A stretch of DNA of 35,254 bases from CAYRHN01 sp964424115 (lineage in GTDB: Bacteria; Chloroflexota; Anaerolineae; Anaerolineales; Anaerolineaceae). Made by a program: the position numbers and the translations under genes. This document shows, one piece after another, positions 1 to 8,006 of this stretch. How positions within the stretch are numbered: position 1 is the stretch's first letter; each line of letters starts with the position of its first letter. The notes below the pieces were generated by a model. That model did no database searches. It saw only the letters and a list, made by a program, of their open reading frames with translations, and had not been told where the DNA came from. Location of the stretch: the NCBI GenBank assembly GCA_964424115.1, contig CAYRHN010000026.1:1-35254 (forward strand). The letters run 5' to 3'.

Positions 1-3
1 CGA

Positions 4-198
4 TCAAGCTATTTTTCTTCTCTCCCCTATTTCATGAACTAAAGATACAGTATCACTTAATAACCTTGGCATCTTAGCAGTTGGTTTTCGTGCTACAATC
101 TTAACGAACGCAAATTCGGGATAAATTCCCTTGCCATTTTCTACACCAATCAAAGCACCTGGACGAATTTTAGCTTGAGTATTTTGTGAAATTCGTGT
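4..198 (-). pseudogene. AT-rich ORF remnant, unknown function
   Basis: On the minus strand this stretch stays open for 65 codons, from just after an in-frame TAG (201-199) to a TGA at 6-4. The peptide has a balanced composition (it includes the stretches KIRPGALIGVENGKG and LLSDTVSLVHEIGERRKIA) and does not look like a shadow of a plus-strand gene, since none lies opposite. There is no ATG near the 5' end; only an internal TTG could start it. Its base composition is clearly more AT-rich than the rest of the window. It may be the 3' end of a decayed or transferred gene. I do not recognise the family. Confidence 0.3.
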
Positions 199-228
199 CT
201 AAATAATGATCCCCATTGGATGTTAACT

Positions 229-618
229 ATGGACCTGCAAATTCTGATCGACCGCATCCTGGAAACCGAAAACCTGACCGACAATCTGGAAGACCCTGAG
301 GCCAGCCGCCTGCTGGATTGGGGCGTCTCGCACCTGCCGGAGGCCGTGCAGGACGCCGCCAGCCAGCGCGCCGCGAACGCCCGCGCCAACCACCTGATGG
401 CCGTGATACGCACCGTAAACCAGCTGGTCGGCAACCGCGCTTACCTGGCGCCCGAGGAACTGGACAGCGGCTTGAAGGAGATCGGCGAGCGCTTTCAGCG
501 CGCCTTTGGGCGCGTCATTCCCGCCGCCGACCCCACCCGCCGCCAGGAGATCGTTGGGCAGCTTCCCCAGCTGACCAGCCCACAGGCGGTTGACCTGATG
601 CTCGATCTCTTCAAGTAA
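229..618 (+). CDS. small helical protein of unknown function
   Basis: This is a 129-residue acidic, Leu/Ala-rich protein with no signal peptide, membrane segment or cysteine pair. The whole chain reads as amphipathic helices, so a small all-alpha soluble protein is likely. An upstream in-frame ATG at 220 is possible, but 229 gives the more natural N-terminus (MDLQILIDRIL). Codon use has the strong G/C third-position bias of the neighbouring housekeeping genes, which supports it as native. It ends 20 bp before the phospholipase D-like gene on the same strand, so the two are probably co-transcribed. I do not recognise a domain, and no function is proposed. Confidence 0.7.
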   Translation: MDLQILIDRILETENLTDNLEDPEASRLLDWGVSHLPEAVQDAASQRAANARANHLMAVIRTVNQLVGNRAYLAPEELDSGLKEIGERFQRAFGRVIPAADPTRRQEIVGQLPQLTSPQAVDLMLDLFK

Positions 619-638
619 TTCCGGATTTTCTCGATCTT

Positions 639-2039
639 ATGCCCAGACCCGCCGGCCCGCCCCCTGCTCCACGCCCCAGGTCTCCCTCCGCCCGTGCCAC
701 CCGCCGCCTGCAGGGACTCTCGCTCTTCGTGGCCTTCCTGCTCTTCCTGGCGCTGGTGGCACTCTACCTGTACGTCCGGGAATACCACACCCTCCCCTTC
801 CAGCCTGCTCCCACCGCCGAGGGTTCTGAATATTTCCGTCCAACCGGCACGCCGGAACTGTACACTGCCACCCCTGGCTCCCAACCCACCAGCACCGCCC
901 GACCCACCCGCACGCCCACCCCTACCTCAACCTCTTCCACCCCCCAGCCCGCCACCGCCACCCACACCCCGACGGGTTCCGGGCCAACTTCCACCGCCAC
1001 GCCGGTCAGCAGCAGCTATACGCCCCTTACCTGGCTGACCATCTACTTCACCAATCCCCACGATCCCAATATCCTCACCAACGGAATCGACCGGCCCGTG
1101 GTGGCTGAGATCAACAAGGCCCAGGTCTCCATTGATATCGCCTCTTTCGACCTCAACCTGCCCAGCGTGATCGAGGCCCTGGTGGCCGCCGAAAATCGCG
1201 GCGTGGTGGTGCGTGTGGTGGTGGACGGTGTCAACGGCTCCACGGATCTCAAGGCCGCTGACACCGAAGATCACATCCCTTTTAACGGCCTGAAAGCCCT
1301 CAAGGACGCCGGGATCCCGGTCGTCAACGGCGGGCGCTCCAGCGGCCTGATGCATGACAAGATCATCATCATCGACCGCAAGCTGCTTTTCATCGGCTCC
1401 TGGAACATGTCCTATAACGACACCTACCGGAATAACAACAACCTCCTGCGCATCACCAACCTGCAATTGATCGGCAATTACCAGGCCAAGTTTGACGAGA
1501 TGTTCGTCACCCGCAAATTTGGTGCGCGCAGCAAGGTCGGCGCACAATATTCCGAGATCAAGATCGGCACCATCCGCGTGCAGAACTACTTCTCCCCCCG
1601 CGACAACGTGATGGCAAAATTGATCGCTCTGGTCAAAGGCGCCAAGAAATCCATCCATTTCTACGCCTTCACCTACACCTACCTCGACCTGGCGCGTGCC
1701 ATGCTGGAGCGCAAGAGAGATGGGTTAGATGTGCAAGGCGTGATCGAGAACCGCGGCGCCTCACAGGGTGCGCTGGTGGAGCTGTACTGCTACCCGATCA
1801 AAGCCAACACCGACGGCAACAAATACACCATGCACCACAAGGTCATCATCATCGACGGTGAGATCGTCATCACCGGTTCCTTCAACTTCACCAAGGGCGC
1901 CGACCAGTCCAACGACGACCATGTGCTGATCATTTACAGCAAGACAGTCGCCGGCGTGTACGAGCAGGAATACAAACGCATCATGAAGGAAAGCCAGGTG
2001 CCGACCAACATCGTCTGCCCGGAGAAGAAACCTGAATAG
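639..2039 (+). CDS. membrane-anchored phospholipase D-like protein (two HKD motifs)
   Basis: This 466-residue protein belongs to the PLD superfamily, which hydrolyses phosphodiester bonds in lipids or nucleic acids through a paired-His active site. Residues about 25-47 form one hydrophobic segment (uncleaved anchor or signal). A Pro/Thr/Ser-rich linker covers about residues 55-130. Two catalytic repeats follow, each with a complete HxKxxxxD motif: H239/K241/D246 and H399/K401/D406, each followed by a GSxN motif (GSWNMS, GSFNFT). The intact pair argues for an active enzyme working outside the cytoplasmic membrane. The substrate cannot be told: extracellular nuclease, cardiolipin-synthase-like and phospholipase roles are all possible, but the two-repeat layout with this linker looks more like a secreted nuclease or phospholipase. 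It probably shares a transcript with the preceding small gene. Confidence 0.88.
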   Translation: MPRPAGPPPAPRPRSPSARATRRLQGLSLFVAFLLFLALVALYLYVREYHTLPFQPAPTAEGSEYFRPTGTPELYTATPGSQPTSTARPTRTPTPTSTSSTPQPATATHTPTGSGPTSTATPVSSSYTPLTWLTIYFTNPHDPNILTNGIDRPVVAEINKAQVSIDIASFDLNLPSVIEALVAAENRGVVVRVVVDGVNGSTDLKAADTEDHIPFNGLKALKDAGIPVVNGGRSSGLMHDKIIIIDRKLLFIGSWNMSYNDTYRNNNNLLRITNLQLIGNYQAKFDEMFVTRKFGARSKVGAQYSEIKIGTIRVQNYFSPRDNVMAKLIALVKGAKKSIHFYAFTYTYLDLARAMLERKRDGLDVQGVIENRGASQGALVELYCYPIKANTDGNKYTMHHKVIIIDGEIVITGSFNFTKGADQSNDDHVLIIYSKTVAGVYEQEYKRIMKESQVPTNIVCPEKKPE

Positions 2040-2080
2040 TTATCATGTGAATCTCATTGGCCACATAGAATTCTAACATA

Positions 2081-2533
2081 ATGAATGATCGACATTCTCT
2101 ACGGCTGCAGAATTACGATTACAGTTCTGCTGGATATTATTTTATTACTTGCGTTGTACAAGGCCGAAAATGCCTATTGGGTAATATAGATAATGGGGCT
2201 TATTCCGTCTCCCCGTTTGGAGAGATCGTTGAAAAGACATGGAATGAATTACCCTCGTATTATGGTAACCTGACGCTGGACGCATTTATTGTGATGCCCA
2301 ATCATATCCACGGCATCCTGATTCTTTCCGAATCAGAATACGCTGTATCTCCACAACATGGAATTCCTGAAATAATCCGAGCTTTGAAGTCATTTTCAGC
2401 ACGTAAGATCAATGAATTCCAAAATTCTGCAGGAATCAGGTTCTGGCAACGCAATTATTATGAGCATATCATCCGCAGTGATGAAGATTTGAACCAGATA
2501 CGGAAATATATTGACGGGAATCCAGGTCAATGA
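2081..2533 (+). CDS. REP-associated tyrosine transposase (RAYT, Y1/HUH family)
   Basis: This 150-residue protein has the layout of IS200-like Y1 transposases of the RAYT subgroup: an N-terminal YYFITCVVQGR strand, the metal-binding HUH motif (PNHIHGI, about residues 74-80), and a C-terminal QRNYYEHIIR segment holding the likely catalytic tyrosine. It ends with IRKYIDGNP, also typical of the family. RAYTs are single-copy domesticated transposases that act on short palindromic REP sequences. A perfect 29-nt palindrome follows 41 bp after the stop codon. The gene is markedly more AT-rich than its neighbours, which suggests acquisition. All catalytic motifs are intact, so it is probably functional. 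No IS ends were seen. Confidence 0.9.
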   Translation: MNDRHSLRLQNYDYSSAGYYFITCVVQGRKCLLGNIDNGAYSVSPFGEIVEKTWNELPSYYGNLTLDAFIVMPNHIHGILILSESEYAVSPQHGIPEIIRALKSFSARKINEFQNSAGIRFWQRNYYEHIIRSDEDLNQIRKYIDGNPGQ

Positions 2534-2574
2534 ATATTGGATCATGAAAATCCGATCAATATTCGACCACGTTC

Positions 2575-2603
2575 GTAGGGGCGGGTCTGAGACCCGCCCC
2601 TAC
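2575..2603. repeat. REP-like perfect palindrome beside the RAYT gene
   Basis: Two 14-bp arms (GTAGGGGCGGGTCT and its exact reverse complement) flank a single G. It forms a very stable GC hairpin between the RAYT gene and uvrC. Its position makes it the likely recognition palindrome of the transposase. It could also end transcription from the RAYT gene, although no U-tract follows. Confidence 0.8.
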
Positions 2604-2654
2604 AAGGAAATAGCCAAATAACCTTCTTGGCGGTTACGTTCCAATCGTTAGTGA

Positions 2655-2660
2655 TAAAAT
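2655..2660 (+). promoter_or_regulatory. -10 element of a leaderless uvrC promoter
   Basis: TAAAAT lies exactly 7 nt before the uvrC ATG and no Shine-Dalgarno sequence is present. Initiation about 7 nt downstream of a -10 box would start the mRNA at the start codon. No clear -35 box is seen. Confidence 0.5.
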
Positions 2661-2667
2661 TATCCCC

Positions 2668-4533
2668 ATGACCGAGATTTCCGACCACATCCAGGGCATC
2701 CTCAAAACCCTGCCGCTCAAACCGGGCTGTTACATCATGAAAAACAGCTCCGGCGATATCATCTACGTCGGTAAAGCGGTCAACCTGCGCAACCGGGTGC
2801 GCTCTTACTTCCACTCCAGCCACGACCAGGACTTCAAGACCCGCCAGTTGGTCAAACACATCCGCGATATTGAATGGATCGTGGTCGGCTCCGAGCTGGA
2901 AGCCCTCATCCTCGAGATGAACCTGATCAAGAAACACCGCCCGCCCTACAACGTGCGCCTGAAAGACGATAAACGTTACCCCTACATCAAAGTGCATTGG
3001 AACGAGCCTTTCCCGCGCGTCAGCGTCACGCGCCTGATGCAGCAGGACGGCGCGCGCTATTTCGGCCCCTACACCAGCGTGTGGGCTGTCCACCAGACCC
3101 TGGACGTGCTGCGCCGCATTTTCCCCTACCTGACCTGCGACCGCCAGATCACCGGGCTGGACCCCCGCCCCTGCCTGTATTACGACATCAAGCTATGTTC
3201 CGGTCCGTGCATTGGCGCGGTCAACCAGGAGACCTACCGCCAGATGATCGACGACCTGTGCAAATTCCTGGAAGGCCGCACCGGACCGATCGTCCAGCGC
3301 CTGCAGCAAGACATGGAAAACGCCGCTGAGAATCTGCGCTTCGAGCAGGCCGCTGCCATCCGCGACCAGATCCAGGCCATCGACCGTGTGGTGGAAAAGC
3401 AAAAGGTGGTCTCCAGCGAGGAGACCGACTCGGACGTGATCGCCATGGCCCGCGCCGACGGAGAAGCCTGCGTGCAGGTCTTCTTCATCCGCGGCGGCAA
3501 GCTGATTGGGCGCGAATATTTCATCCTCGAAGGCGCAGAAGAGACCAGCAACAGCGAAGTGATCGGCGAGTTCATCAAGCAGTTCTACGCCGAGGCCGCC
3601 ACCGTCCCGCCCCAGCTCATGCTGCCCAACGAGATCGAAGAGGCCAACATCATCAAGCAGTGGCTCAACACCCGCCGCGGCGGGCAGAAGATCGAGATGT
3701 TTGTCCCGCACGAAGGCCAACCGCAAGAGCTGGTGCAGATGGCCACCGAGAACGCCACCGAGACCCTGCGCGCCCTGCGCACCCAGTGGGAGGCGGATAC
3801 CAACCGCCAGACCGAGGCCCTCTCCGAACTGCAGAGTGCCCTGCAGTTGAGCGAGCCGCCCAACCGCATCGAGTGTTACGATATTTCCAATACCCAGGGC
3901 ACCGCCTCGGTCGGCAGTATGGTCGTGTTCGAGCAGGGCGTTCCCGCCAAGAAGCACTACCGCACCTTCAACATCCAGTCTGTGGAAGGCCCGGATGATT
4001 TCGCCAGCATGGAGGAGGTGCTCACCCGCCGCTTCCGCCGCTGGCAGGCCGCCCAGGAAGCCCAGCCCGAGGTGGGCGGCAAGCAGGATGAATCCTTCTC
4101 CCGCCTGCCCGACCTTTTAATGGTGGACGGCGGCAAAGGTCAGCTCGGCCGCGCCGTGGCCGTTTTGGAGCGCTACGGCCTGACCAACCTTGTGCCGGTG
4201 GTCGGGCTTGCCAAGCAGCAGGAAGAGCTCTTCCTGCCCCACCACGCCGATTCGCTGCTCCTCCCCCGCCATTCCCAGGGCCTCTACCTGATCCAGCGCA
4301 TCCGCGACGAAGCCCACCGTTTCGCCATCACCGCCCACCGCAAGCGCCGCACCAAGATCGGCCTGGCCTCGCGCCTGGAAGCTGTCCCCGGCATCGGTCC
4401 CGCCCGCCGCAAGGCCCTCCTCACCCACTTCGGCTCCATCGACGCCATCCGCCAGGCCAGCCTGGAAGAGCTGGGCAAGGTGCCCGGCATCACCGCCGAG
4501 ATCGCTGCCGCTGTCAAAGCCGGTCTGGACTGA
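2668..4533 (+). CDS. uvrC: excinuclease ABC subunit C (UvrC)
   Basis: UvrC makes both incisions around a bulky DNA lesion after handover from UvrA-UvrB in nucleotide excision repair. At 621 residues it is normal for the family. In order: an N-terminal GIY-YIG nuclease domain (GCYIM and IIYVGKAVNLRNRV, residues about 17-45) for the 3' cut; a cysteine cluster C157-x11-C169-x7-C177-x3-C181 matching the spacing of the reported UvrC Fe-S ligands; a UVR motif around residues 205-240 that contacts UvrB; the RNase H-like nuclease domain for the 5' cut (ECYDISNTQG, LLMVDGGKGQL, AITAHRKRR); and tandem helix-hairpin-helix motifs at the C-terminus (VPGIGPARRKALL, VPGITAEIAAAV). The ATG at 2668 has a -10 box 7 nt upstream, so it is probably read from a leaderless mRNA. 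Confidence 0.98.
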   Translation: MTEISDHIQGILKTLPLKPGCYIMKNSSGDIIYVGKAVNLRNRVRSYFHSSHDQDFKTRQLVKHIRDIEWIVVGSELEALILEMNLIKKHRPPYNVRLKDDKRYPYIKVHWNEPFPRVSVTRLMQQDGARYFGPYTSVWAVHQTLDVLRRIFPYLTCDRQITGLDPRPCLYYDIKLCSGPCIGAVNQETYRQMIDDLCKFLEGRTGPIVQRLQQDMENAAENLRFEQAAAIRDQIQAIDRVVEKQKVVSSEETDSDVIAMARADGEACVQVFFIRGGKLIGREYFILEGAEETSNSEVIGEFIKQFYAEAATVPPQLMLPNEIEEANIIKQWLNTRRGGQKIEMFVPHEGQPQELVQMATENATETLRALRTQWEADTNRQTEALSELQSALQLSEPPNRIECYDISNTQGTASVGSMVVFEQGVPAKKHYRTFNIQSVEGPDDFASMEEVLTRRFRRWQAAQEAQPEVGGKQDESFSRLPDLLMVDGGKGQLGRAVAVLERYGLTNLVPVVGLAKQQEELFLPHHADSLLLPRHSQGLYLIQRIRDEAHRFAITAHRKRRTKIGLASRLEAVPGIGPARRKALLTHFGSIDAIRQASLEELGKVPGITAEIAAAVKAGLD

Positions 4534-4558
4534 CCTTTGATCCAATCCGATATATAAT
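4530..4558 (+). promoter_or_regulatory. candidate promoter for the CPBP protease gene
   Basis: CTGACC (4530-4535), 17 nt, then TATAAT (4553-4558). It overlaps the uvrC stop codon and would give a leader of about 145 nt that runs through a repeat element. Confidence 0.45.
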
Positions 4559-4574
4559 AGAATCACGATAAGCT

Positions 4575-4684
4575 GAACCGCCAGGTCGCAGAGGCGCAAA
4601 GAAAAAGCCTTTAAGAATTGGACCAGATCAAAATTTCTGGCGGCTTGGCGTCTCGCGAAGCGCCCCTTGCGGGTACGCGGTTAA
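4575..4684. repeat. dispersed inverted-arm intergenic repeat
   Basis: It starts with AACCGCCAGGTCGCAGAGGC and ends with an arm of the opposite sense (GGCGGCTTGGCGTCTCGCG...CGCGGTTA). A small GC palindrome (GCCCCTTGCGGG) interrupts the right arm. Related elements lie at 8625-8762, 21146-21222, 29030-29195 and 34445-34620. Confidence 0.5.
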
Positions 4685-4709
4685 ATATCTAGATCCACGG
4701 AGTGCTCCC

Positions 4710-5579
4710 ATGCGGAAAACCCTTTCCCTGCCCAATGCCAACCTGCTTTACCTTATCACCATGGTCGTGGTGATCTTCGCCGGTTCCTGGCTCCAGACCT
4801 GGAACCTCTCCATCGGCCTCATCCTCACCGAAGCCCTTTTCATTTTGCTGCCCACCCTGGCCTTCCTGCGCTACCGCCATATTCCCCTCTTAGAGGGACT
4901 GCGCCTGCGCCCCATCCGCCCGGTCACCGCCCTGCTCAGCCTGCTGCTCGGTTTCTCTATCTTTCTTTTCAGCATCATCATTGACGGTTTGATGATGCAG
5001 TGGACCCAACTTGAGTCTGTTTCTGTTCCGGCTTCTTCTTTGCCCTCCAACGCCTTCGAATCGGTGCTCTTTTTCATCGCCCTGGGAATTCTTCCTCCCT
5101 TGTGCGAAGAGGCGCTCTTCCGCGGCGCCATCCAGGATGCCTATGAGAACCACCGTTCCGGCTGGTTCGCCGTCATCGTGGTCGGGTTGATGTTCGTCTT
5201 CTACCACTTCCGCCTGACCGGCCTGCCCGCCCTCCTGCCGGCCGCTTTCATCCTCGGCCTGGTCGCCTGGCGCACGCAATCCATCTTGCCCACCATCCTG
5301 ATCCATTTCGGCCTGAACGGCGCCAGCGCCGCCAACACCCTCTACGCCCTCAATACCGGCCACGGCTTCCCCTTCCTGGGCTGGATCGCTGCCGGGGTGG
5401 GCATAGTGGCCGCTGTCCTGCTGACCCTGGCCATTCTGCGCTATCAAAAGGCCCCTGTCCTCCCCTTCATCCCCCAGCGCCCCGGCCTGCAGCCTACCTG
5501 GCTGCAAACCTACTGGCCGCTGATCGCCGCCGGCGTGCTCTACGTTGTGGTCATCGGCCTGAGCCTGGCCGCACATTAG
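4710..5579 (+). CDS. CPBP-family intramembrane metalloprotease
   Basis: This 289-residue polytopic protein (about eight hydrophobic segments) carries the three signatures of the CPBP/Abi (Rce1-like) glutamic protease family: EExxxR (E133, E134, R138), an Phe/Tyr-flanked histidine (H166 in FYHF) and HxxxN (H199, N203 in IHFGLN). In the family these sit at the membrane core and activate water for peptide hydrolysis. Bacterial members cleave membrane-associated peptides or take part in bacteriocin self-immunity, but the substrate is unknown here. A C-terminal pair of membrane segments beyond the core (about residues 225-285) is longer than the minimal family. The gene stands alone between uvrC and rplS, and a hairpin terminator follows it. 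Confidence 0.9.
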   Translation: MRKTLSLPNANLLYLITMVVVIFAGSWLQTWNLSIGLILTEALFILLPTLAFLRYRHIPLLEGLRLRPIRPVTALLSLLLGFSIFLFSIIIDGLMMQWTQLESVSVPASSLPSNAFESVLFFIALGILPPLCEEALFRGAIQDAYENHRSGWFAVIVVGLMFVFYHFRLTGLPALLPAAFILGLVAWRTQSILPTILIHFGLNGASAANTLYALNTGHGFPFLGWIAAGVGIVAAVLLTLAILRYQKAPVLPFIPQRPGLQPTWLQTYWPLIAAGVLYVVVIGLSLAAH

Positions 5580-5587
5580 CTCTTACA

Positions 5588-5618
5588 GGGTGTTTTCGGC
5601 TTCGCCGGAAAAACACCC
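5588..5618. terminator. hairpin after the CPBP gene
   Basis: GGGTGTTTTCGGC and GCCGGAAAAACACCC fold around a TTC loop. No U-tract follows, so it may be a REP-like element that also stops transcription. A similar hairpin lies at 20438-20473. Confidence 0.5.
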
Positions 5619-5630
5619 GTAAATATCACC

Positions 5631-5659
5631 TTGCCGAGTCGGGAAAGGCGTGTTATAAT
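5631..5659 (+). promoter_or_regulatory. rplS promoter
   Basis: TTGCCG (5631-5636), exactly 17 nt, then consensus TATAAT (5654-5659). The expected start is near 5666, leaving a GC-rich leader of about 50 nt before rplS. Confidence 0.85.
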
Positions 5660-5715
5660 CCAGCCTCGCGCCGTTAAGGCGGTTGAATTTTTTTGAAAAA
5701 CGCGAAGGTGATATT

Positions 5716-6063
5716 ATGTCCGACCAATTAGAAGCAATTCAGGCCCCTGTCAATCCCAATATCCCGGAACTCCGCCCGGGTGATACGGTTTCCGTGCACG
5801 TCAAGATCAAGGAAGGCAACCGCGAGCGCATTCAGGAATTCCGCGGCACCGTGCTCTTCACCCACAACAACGGCAACAACTCGACCTTCACCGTCCGCCG
5901 TGTGGCGACCAACGGCATCGGCGTCGAGCGCACTTTCCTCACCCGCTCGCCTCGCATCGACAAAGTGGTCGTCGAACGCCACAACGTCGTGCGCCGCGCG
6001 CGCATGTTCTTCCTGCGCGGCCGCACCGGCAAGAGCGCCCGCCTCAAGCAGAAGTTCTCGTAA
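5716..6063 (+). CDS. rplS: 50S ribosomal protein L19
   Basis: L19 sits at the interface of the ribosomal subunits. The 115-residue product is the usual length and has the family's hallmarks: RPGDTVSVHVKIKEGNRERIQEFRG-type N-terminal strands, GIGVERTF, and a basic C-terminal tail (RRARMFFLRGRTGKSARLKQ). The frame is open upstream to a TTG at 5683, but the ATG at 5716 has an AAGGTGAT ribosome binding site and gives the correct N-terminus. It has its own strong promoter and a hairpin terminator, so it is monocistronic here, away from the common rpsP-rimM-trmD-rplS cluster. Short leaders of this gene are autoregulatory in some bacteria; I see no clear match to that fold. Confidence 0.98.
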   Translation: MSDQLEAIQAPVNPNIPELRPGDTVSVHVKIKEGNRERIQEFRGTVLFTHNNGNNSTFTVRRVATNGIGVERTFLTRSPRIDKVVVERHNVVRRARMFFLRGRTGKSARLKQKFS

Positions 6064-6088
6064 TCCTCCCTGTTCCAACAGGTTGCAG

Positions 6089-6122
6089 GCCTCGCGAAGC
6101 GGACTTTTCCGCATCGCGAGGC
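6089..6122 (+). terminator. rplS terminator hairpin
   Basis: GCCTCGCGA pairs with TCGCGAGGC and the inner GCGGA with TCCGC, with an A/A mismatch between the two helices. It lies 25 nt after the rplS stop. The downstream tract is only weakly T-rich. Confidence 0.6.
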
Positions 6123-6161
6123 TTGGCTGTTAATAAAACAAGGGGGCTCCTTCCCTGATCG

Positions 6162-6221
6162 GTAAGGGCGACCCGCGGCGGTCTTTTGGACTATCCCGCT
6201 TTAACAAAGGGTCGCCCTTAC
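6162..6221. repeat. intergenic inverted repeat, GGGCGACCC family
   Basis: GTAAGGGCGACCC (6162-6174) and its exact reverse complement (6209-6221) flank a 34-nt spacer. The same end sequences with near-identical spacing occur at 13484-13536. Confidence 0.7.
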
Positions 6222-6350
6222 ATCTCTTTTAACCCAATTCTATTTCAGTGCAATTGCCCTGTATTGGAACGCTGTTACCCCACCCGGCGATCAAGGAAAG
6301 CATTTTTATGCTATACTCACCGGAGTATTCTAAACCTTAGAGGTTCCCGC

Positions 6351-7097
6351 ATGTCTTCTGCCCCTGTCATCGGCGTCACCACCGGACGCATTCCCACCCA
6401 GACGCCCTTACCCTACGTCGGCGCCAACGAAGCCTACCTGCGCGCCGTCCGCCGCGCCGGCGGACTGCCCCTCCTCTTGCCGGTTGGCAACCAGCCCGAT
6501 GAGCTGGATGCACTCCTTTCCCGCCTGGACGGACTGCTCTTCACCGGCGGCGGCGATATCGATCCGGCTTTCTTCAACGGCCTGTCCAACCCCAAGATCT
6601 ACGACATTGACAGACCGCGCGACGAGCAGGAGATTGCCCTCATCCGCCGCGCCGCCGAGAGCGGCCTGCCCTTCCTCGGCATCTGCCGCGGCACGCAGGT
6701 CTTCAACGTGGCCCTCGGCGGCACGCTTTACACGGACATCGCCGACCAGAAACCCGGCGCGCTCAAGCACGACTGGTTCCCCGGCCACCCGCGCGAATAC
6801 CTGGCCCATCCTGTGCAGGCCCAACCCGGCAGCCTGCTCTCCCGCCTGCTCGGCAGCCAGGCTGCTCAGGTCAACAGCCTCCACCACCAGGGCATCGACC
6901 AGCTCTCCCCCTCCCTGCAGGCGACGGCCTACGCCCCAGACGGCATGGTCGAGGCCGTGGAGCTGCCCGGCCACCCCTTCGCCCTGGGTGTGCAGTGGCA
7001 CCCCGAGTGGCTGCCCGACGATCCCGCCATGCGCGGCCTCTTCGCCGGCCTGATCCAGGCGGCAAAAGCCTCACCACAAAGCAACAAAGGATCCTGA
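6351..7097 (+). CDS. class-I glutamine amidotransferase-like hydrolase (peptidase C26, PuuD-like)
   Basis: This 248-residue protein matches the gamma-glutamyl-gamma-aminobutyrate hydrolase group, which cleaves gamma-glutamyl amides with a Cys-His-Glu triad. The nucleophile is C112 in FLGICRGTQ, and the His-Glu pair is H217 and E219 in GVQWHPEW. Other marks are TGGGDIDP (about residues 65-72) and VNSLHHQGID. Length is normal (about 240-260). The frame is open upstream to 6186 through a repeat, but the ATG at 6351 gives a proper N-terminus (MSSAPVIGVTTG); TATACT at 6312-6317 may be its -10 box. It is a single gene between rplS and murI. The substrate is uncertain: PuuD-type putrescine catabolism genes are not nearby. 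Confidence 0.9.
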   Translation: MSSAPVIGVTTGRIPTQTPLPYVGANEAYLRAVRRAGGLPLLLPVGNQPDELDALLSRLDGLLFTGGGDIDPAFFNGLSNPKIYDIDRPRDEQEIALIRRAAESGLPFLGICRGTQVFNVALGGTLYTDIADQKPGALKHDWFPGHPREYLAHPVQAQPGSLLSRLLGSQAAQVNSLHHQGIDQLSPSLQATAYAPDGMVEAVELPGHPFALGVQWHPEWLPDDPAMRGLFAGLIQAAKASPQSNKGS

Positions 7098-7104
7098 TTA
7101 ATAA

Positions 7105-7150
7105 TTCTTATCAGTGTTCATCTGTGTCCATCTGCGGTTAATAAAAATCT
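7105..7150. repeat. partial dispersed repeat of the 'hydrated-TGTTCATCTG' type
   Basis: The short phrase GTTCATCTGTGTCCATCTGC and the following GGTTAATAAAAATC occupy the gap before murI. Reverse-sense relatives (GGATGAACACAG) occur at 10375 and 34467. It is too short to define ends. Confidence 0.35.
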
Positions 7151-7155
7151 CATCC

Positions 7156-7998
7156 GTGGTTAATTTTTCCCCCTCTCTTCCCTTTCCCCCCATCGGCGTC
7201 TTCGACTCCGGTGTTGGCGGGTTATCCGTCCTGCGCGCCATCCGCGCCCAGATGCCTGCCCAGCCGGTCATCTACCTCGGCGACCAGGCCCACGTGCCCT
7301 ACGGCCCCCGCCCGCTGGAGGAAGTGCGCGGCTTCTCTGCCGCCGTCACCCACTTCCTGCTCGGCAAAGGCGCAAAACTGATCGTCGTGGCCTGCAACGC
7401 CGCCTCGGCTGCCGCGCTGCACTGGCTGCGCGCCGAATTTCCCGAGGTGCCTTTCGTCGGCATGGAACCGGCCGTCAAGCCCGCCGCTGAGCATACCCAC
7501 ACCGGCGTGGTGGGCGTGCTGGCCACCCCGGCCACCTTCCAGGGCGCCCTCTTCGCCTCGGTGGTCGAACGCTTCGCCCAGGGCGTGACCATCCTGAAAG
7601 ACACCTGCCCCGGCCTGGTGGCGCAGATCGAAGCCGGCAATACCAGCGGCCCCGAGACCCGCCGCATCCTGGAGGATGCCCTGCAGCCCATGCTGGCGCA
7701 GAACATCGACACGGTCGTGCTCGGCTGCACCCACTACCCCTTCGTCATTCCCCTGATCGAAGAGATCGCCGGTCCCGGCGTGCGGGTCATCGACCCTGCC
7801 CCAGCCGTGGCGCGCCAGGCCGCCCGCCTGCTCGCCGCCCGCGGCTGGCTGGCCGAAACCGGCGCCCCCGTCCCGCCCCTCTATTACACCACCGGCCGCC
7901 CGCGCGCGCTGGCCGTCCTCATCCAGCGCTGGCTGGGCGAAAAGGGCAAGGTCAAGCAGGCAAAGTGGGATGAGGAAAATTTAGCCCTGTTTGAATAG
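7156..7998 (+). CDS. murI: glutamate racemase
   Basis: MurI converts L-glutamate to D-glutamate for peptidoglycan. The 280-residue protein shows IGVFDSGVGGLSVLRAI (substrate-binding Asp-Ser), YLGDQAHVPYGPR, and the two catalytic cysteines C80 (VACNAASA, usually ACNTASA) and C191 (VLGCTHYP). Length is normal. The frame is open to 7114 through a repeat-derived stretch, but the GTG at 7156 is the better start: it lies 11 codons before the conserved IGVFDSG, and an AT-rich -10-like TAAAAAT ends 7 nt before it, as in other leaderless starts in this window. It implies a peptidoglycan-containing wall. It converges with the small ORF and Nudix gene on the other strand. Confidence 0.97.
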   Translation: MVNFSPSLPFPPIGVFDSGVGGLSVLRAIRAQMPAQPVIYLGDQAHVPYGPRPLEEVRGFSAAVTHFLLGKGAKLIVVACNAASAAALHWLRAEFPEVPFVGMEPAVKPAAEHTHTGVVGVLATPATFQGALFASVVERFAQGVTILKDTCPGLVAQIEAGNTSGPETRRILEDALQPMLAQNIDTVVLGCTHYPFVIPLIEEIAGPGVRVIDPAPAVARQAARLLAARGWLAETGAPVPPLYYTTGRPRALAVLIQRWLGEKGKVKQAKWDEENLALFE

Positions 7999-8006
7999 AA
8001 AGCGTG

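Noticed and set aside
5620..5715. L19 autoregulatory leader RNA
   Set aside because: The leader is only about 50 nt and no clear conserved leader helix was found.
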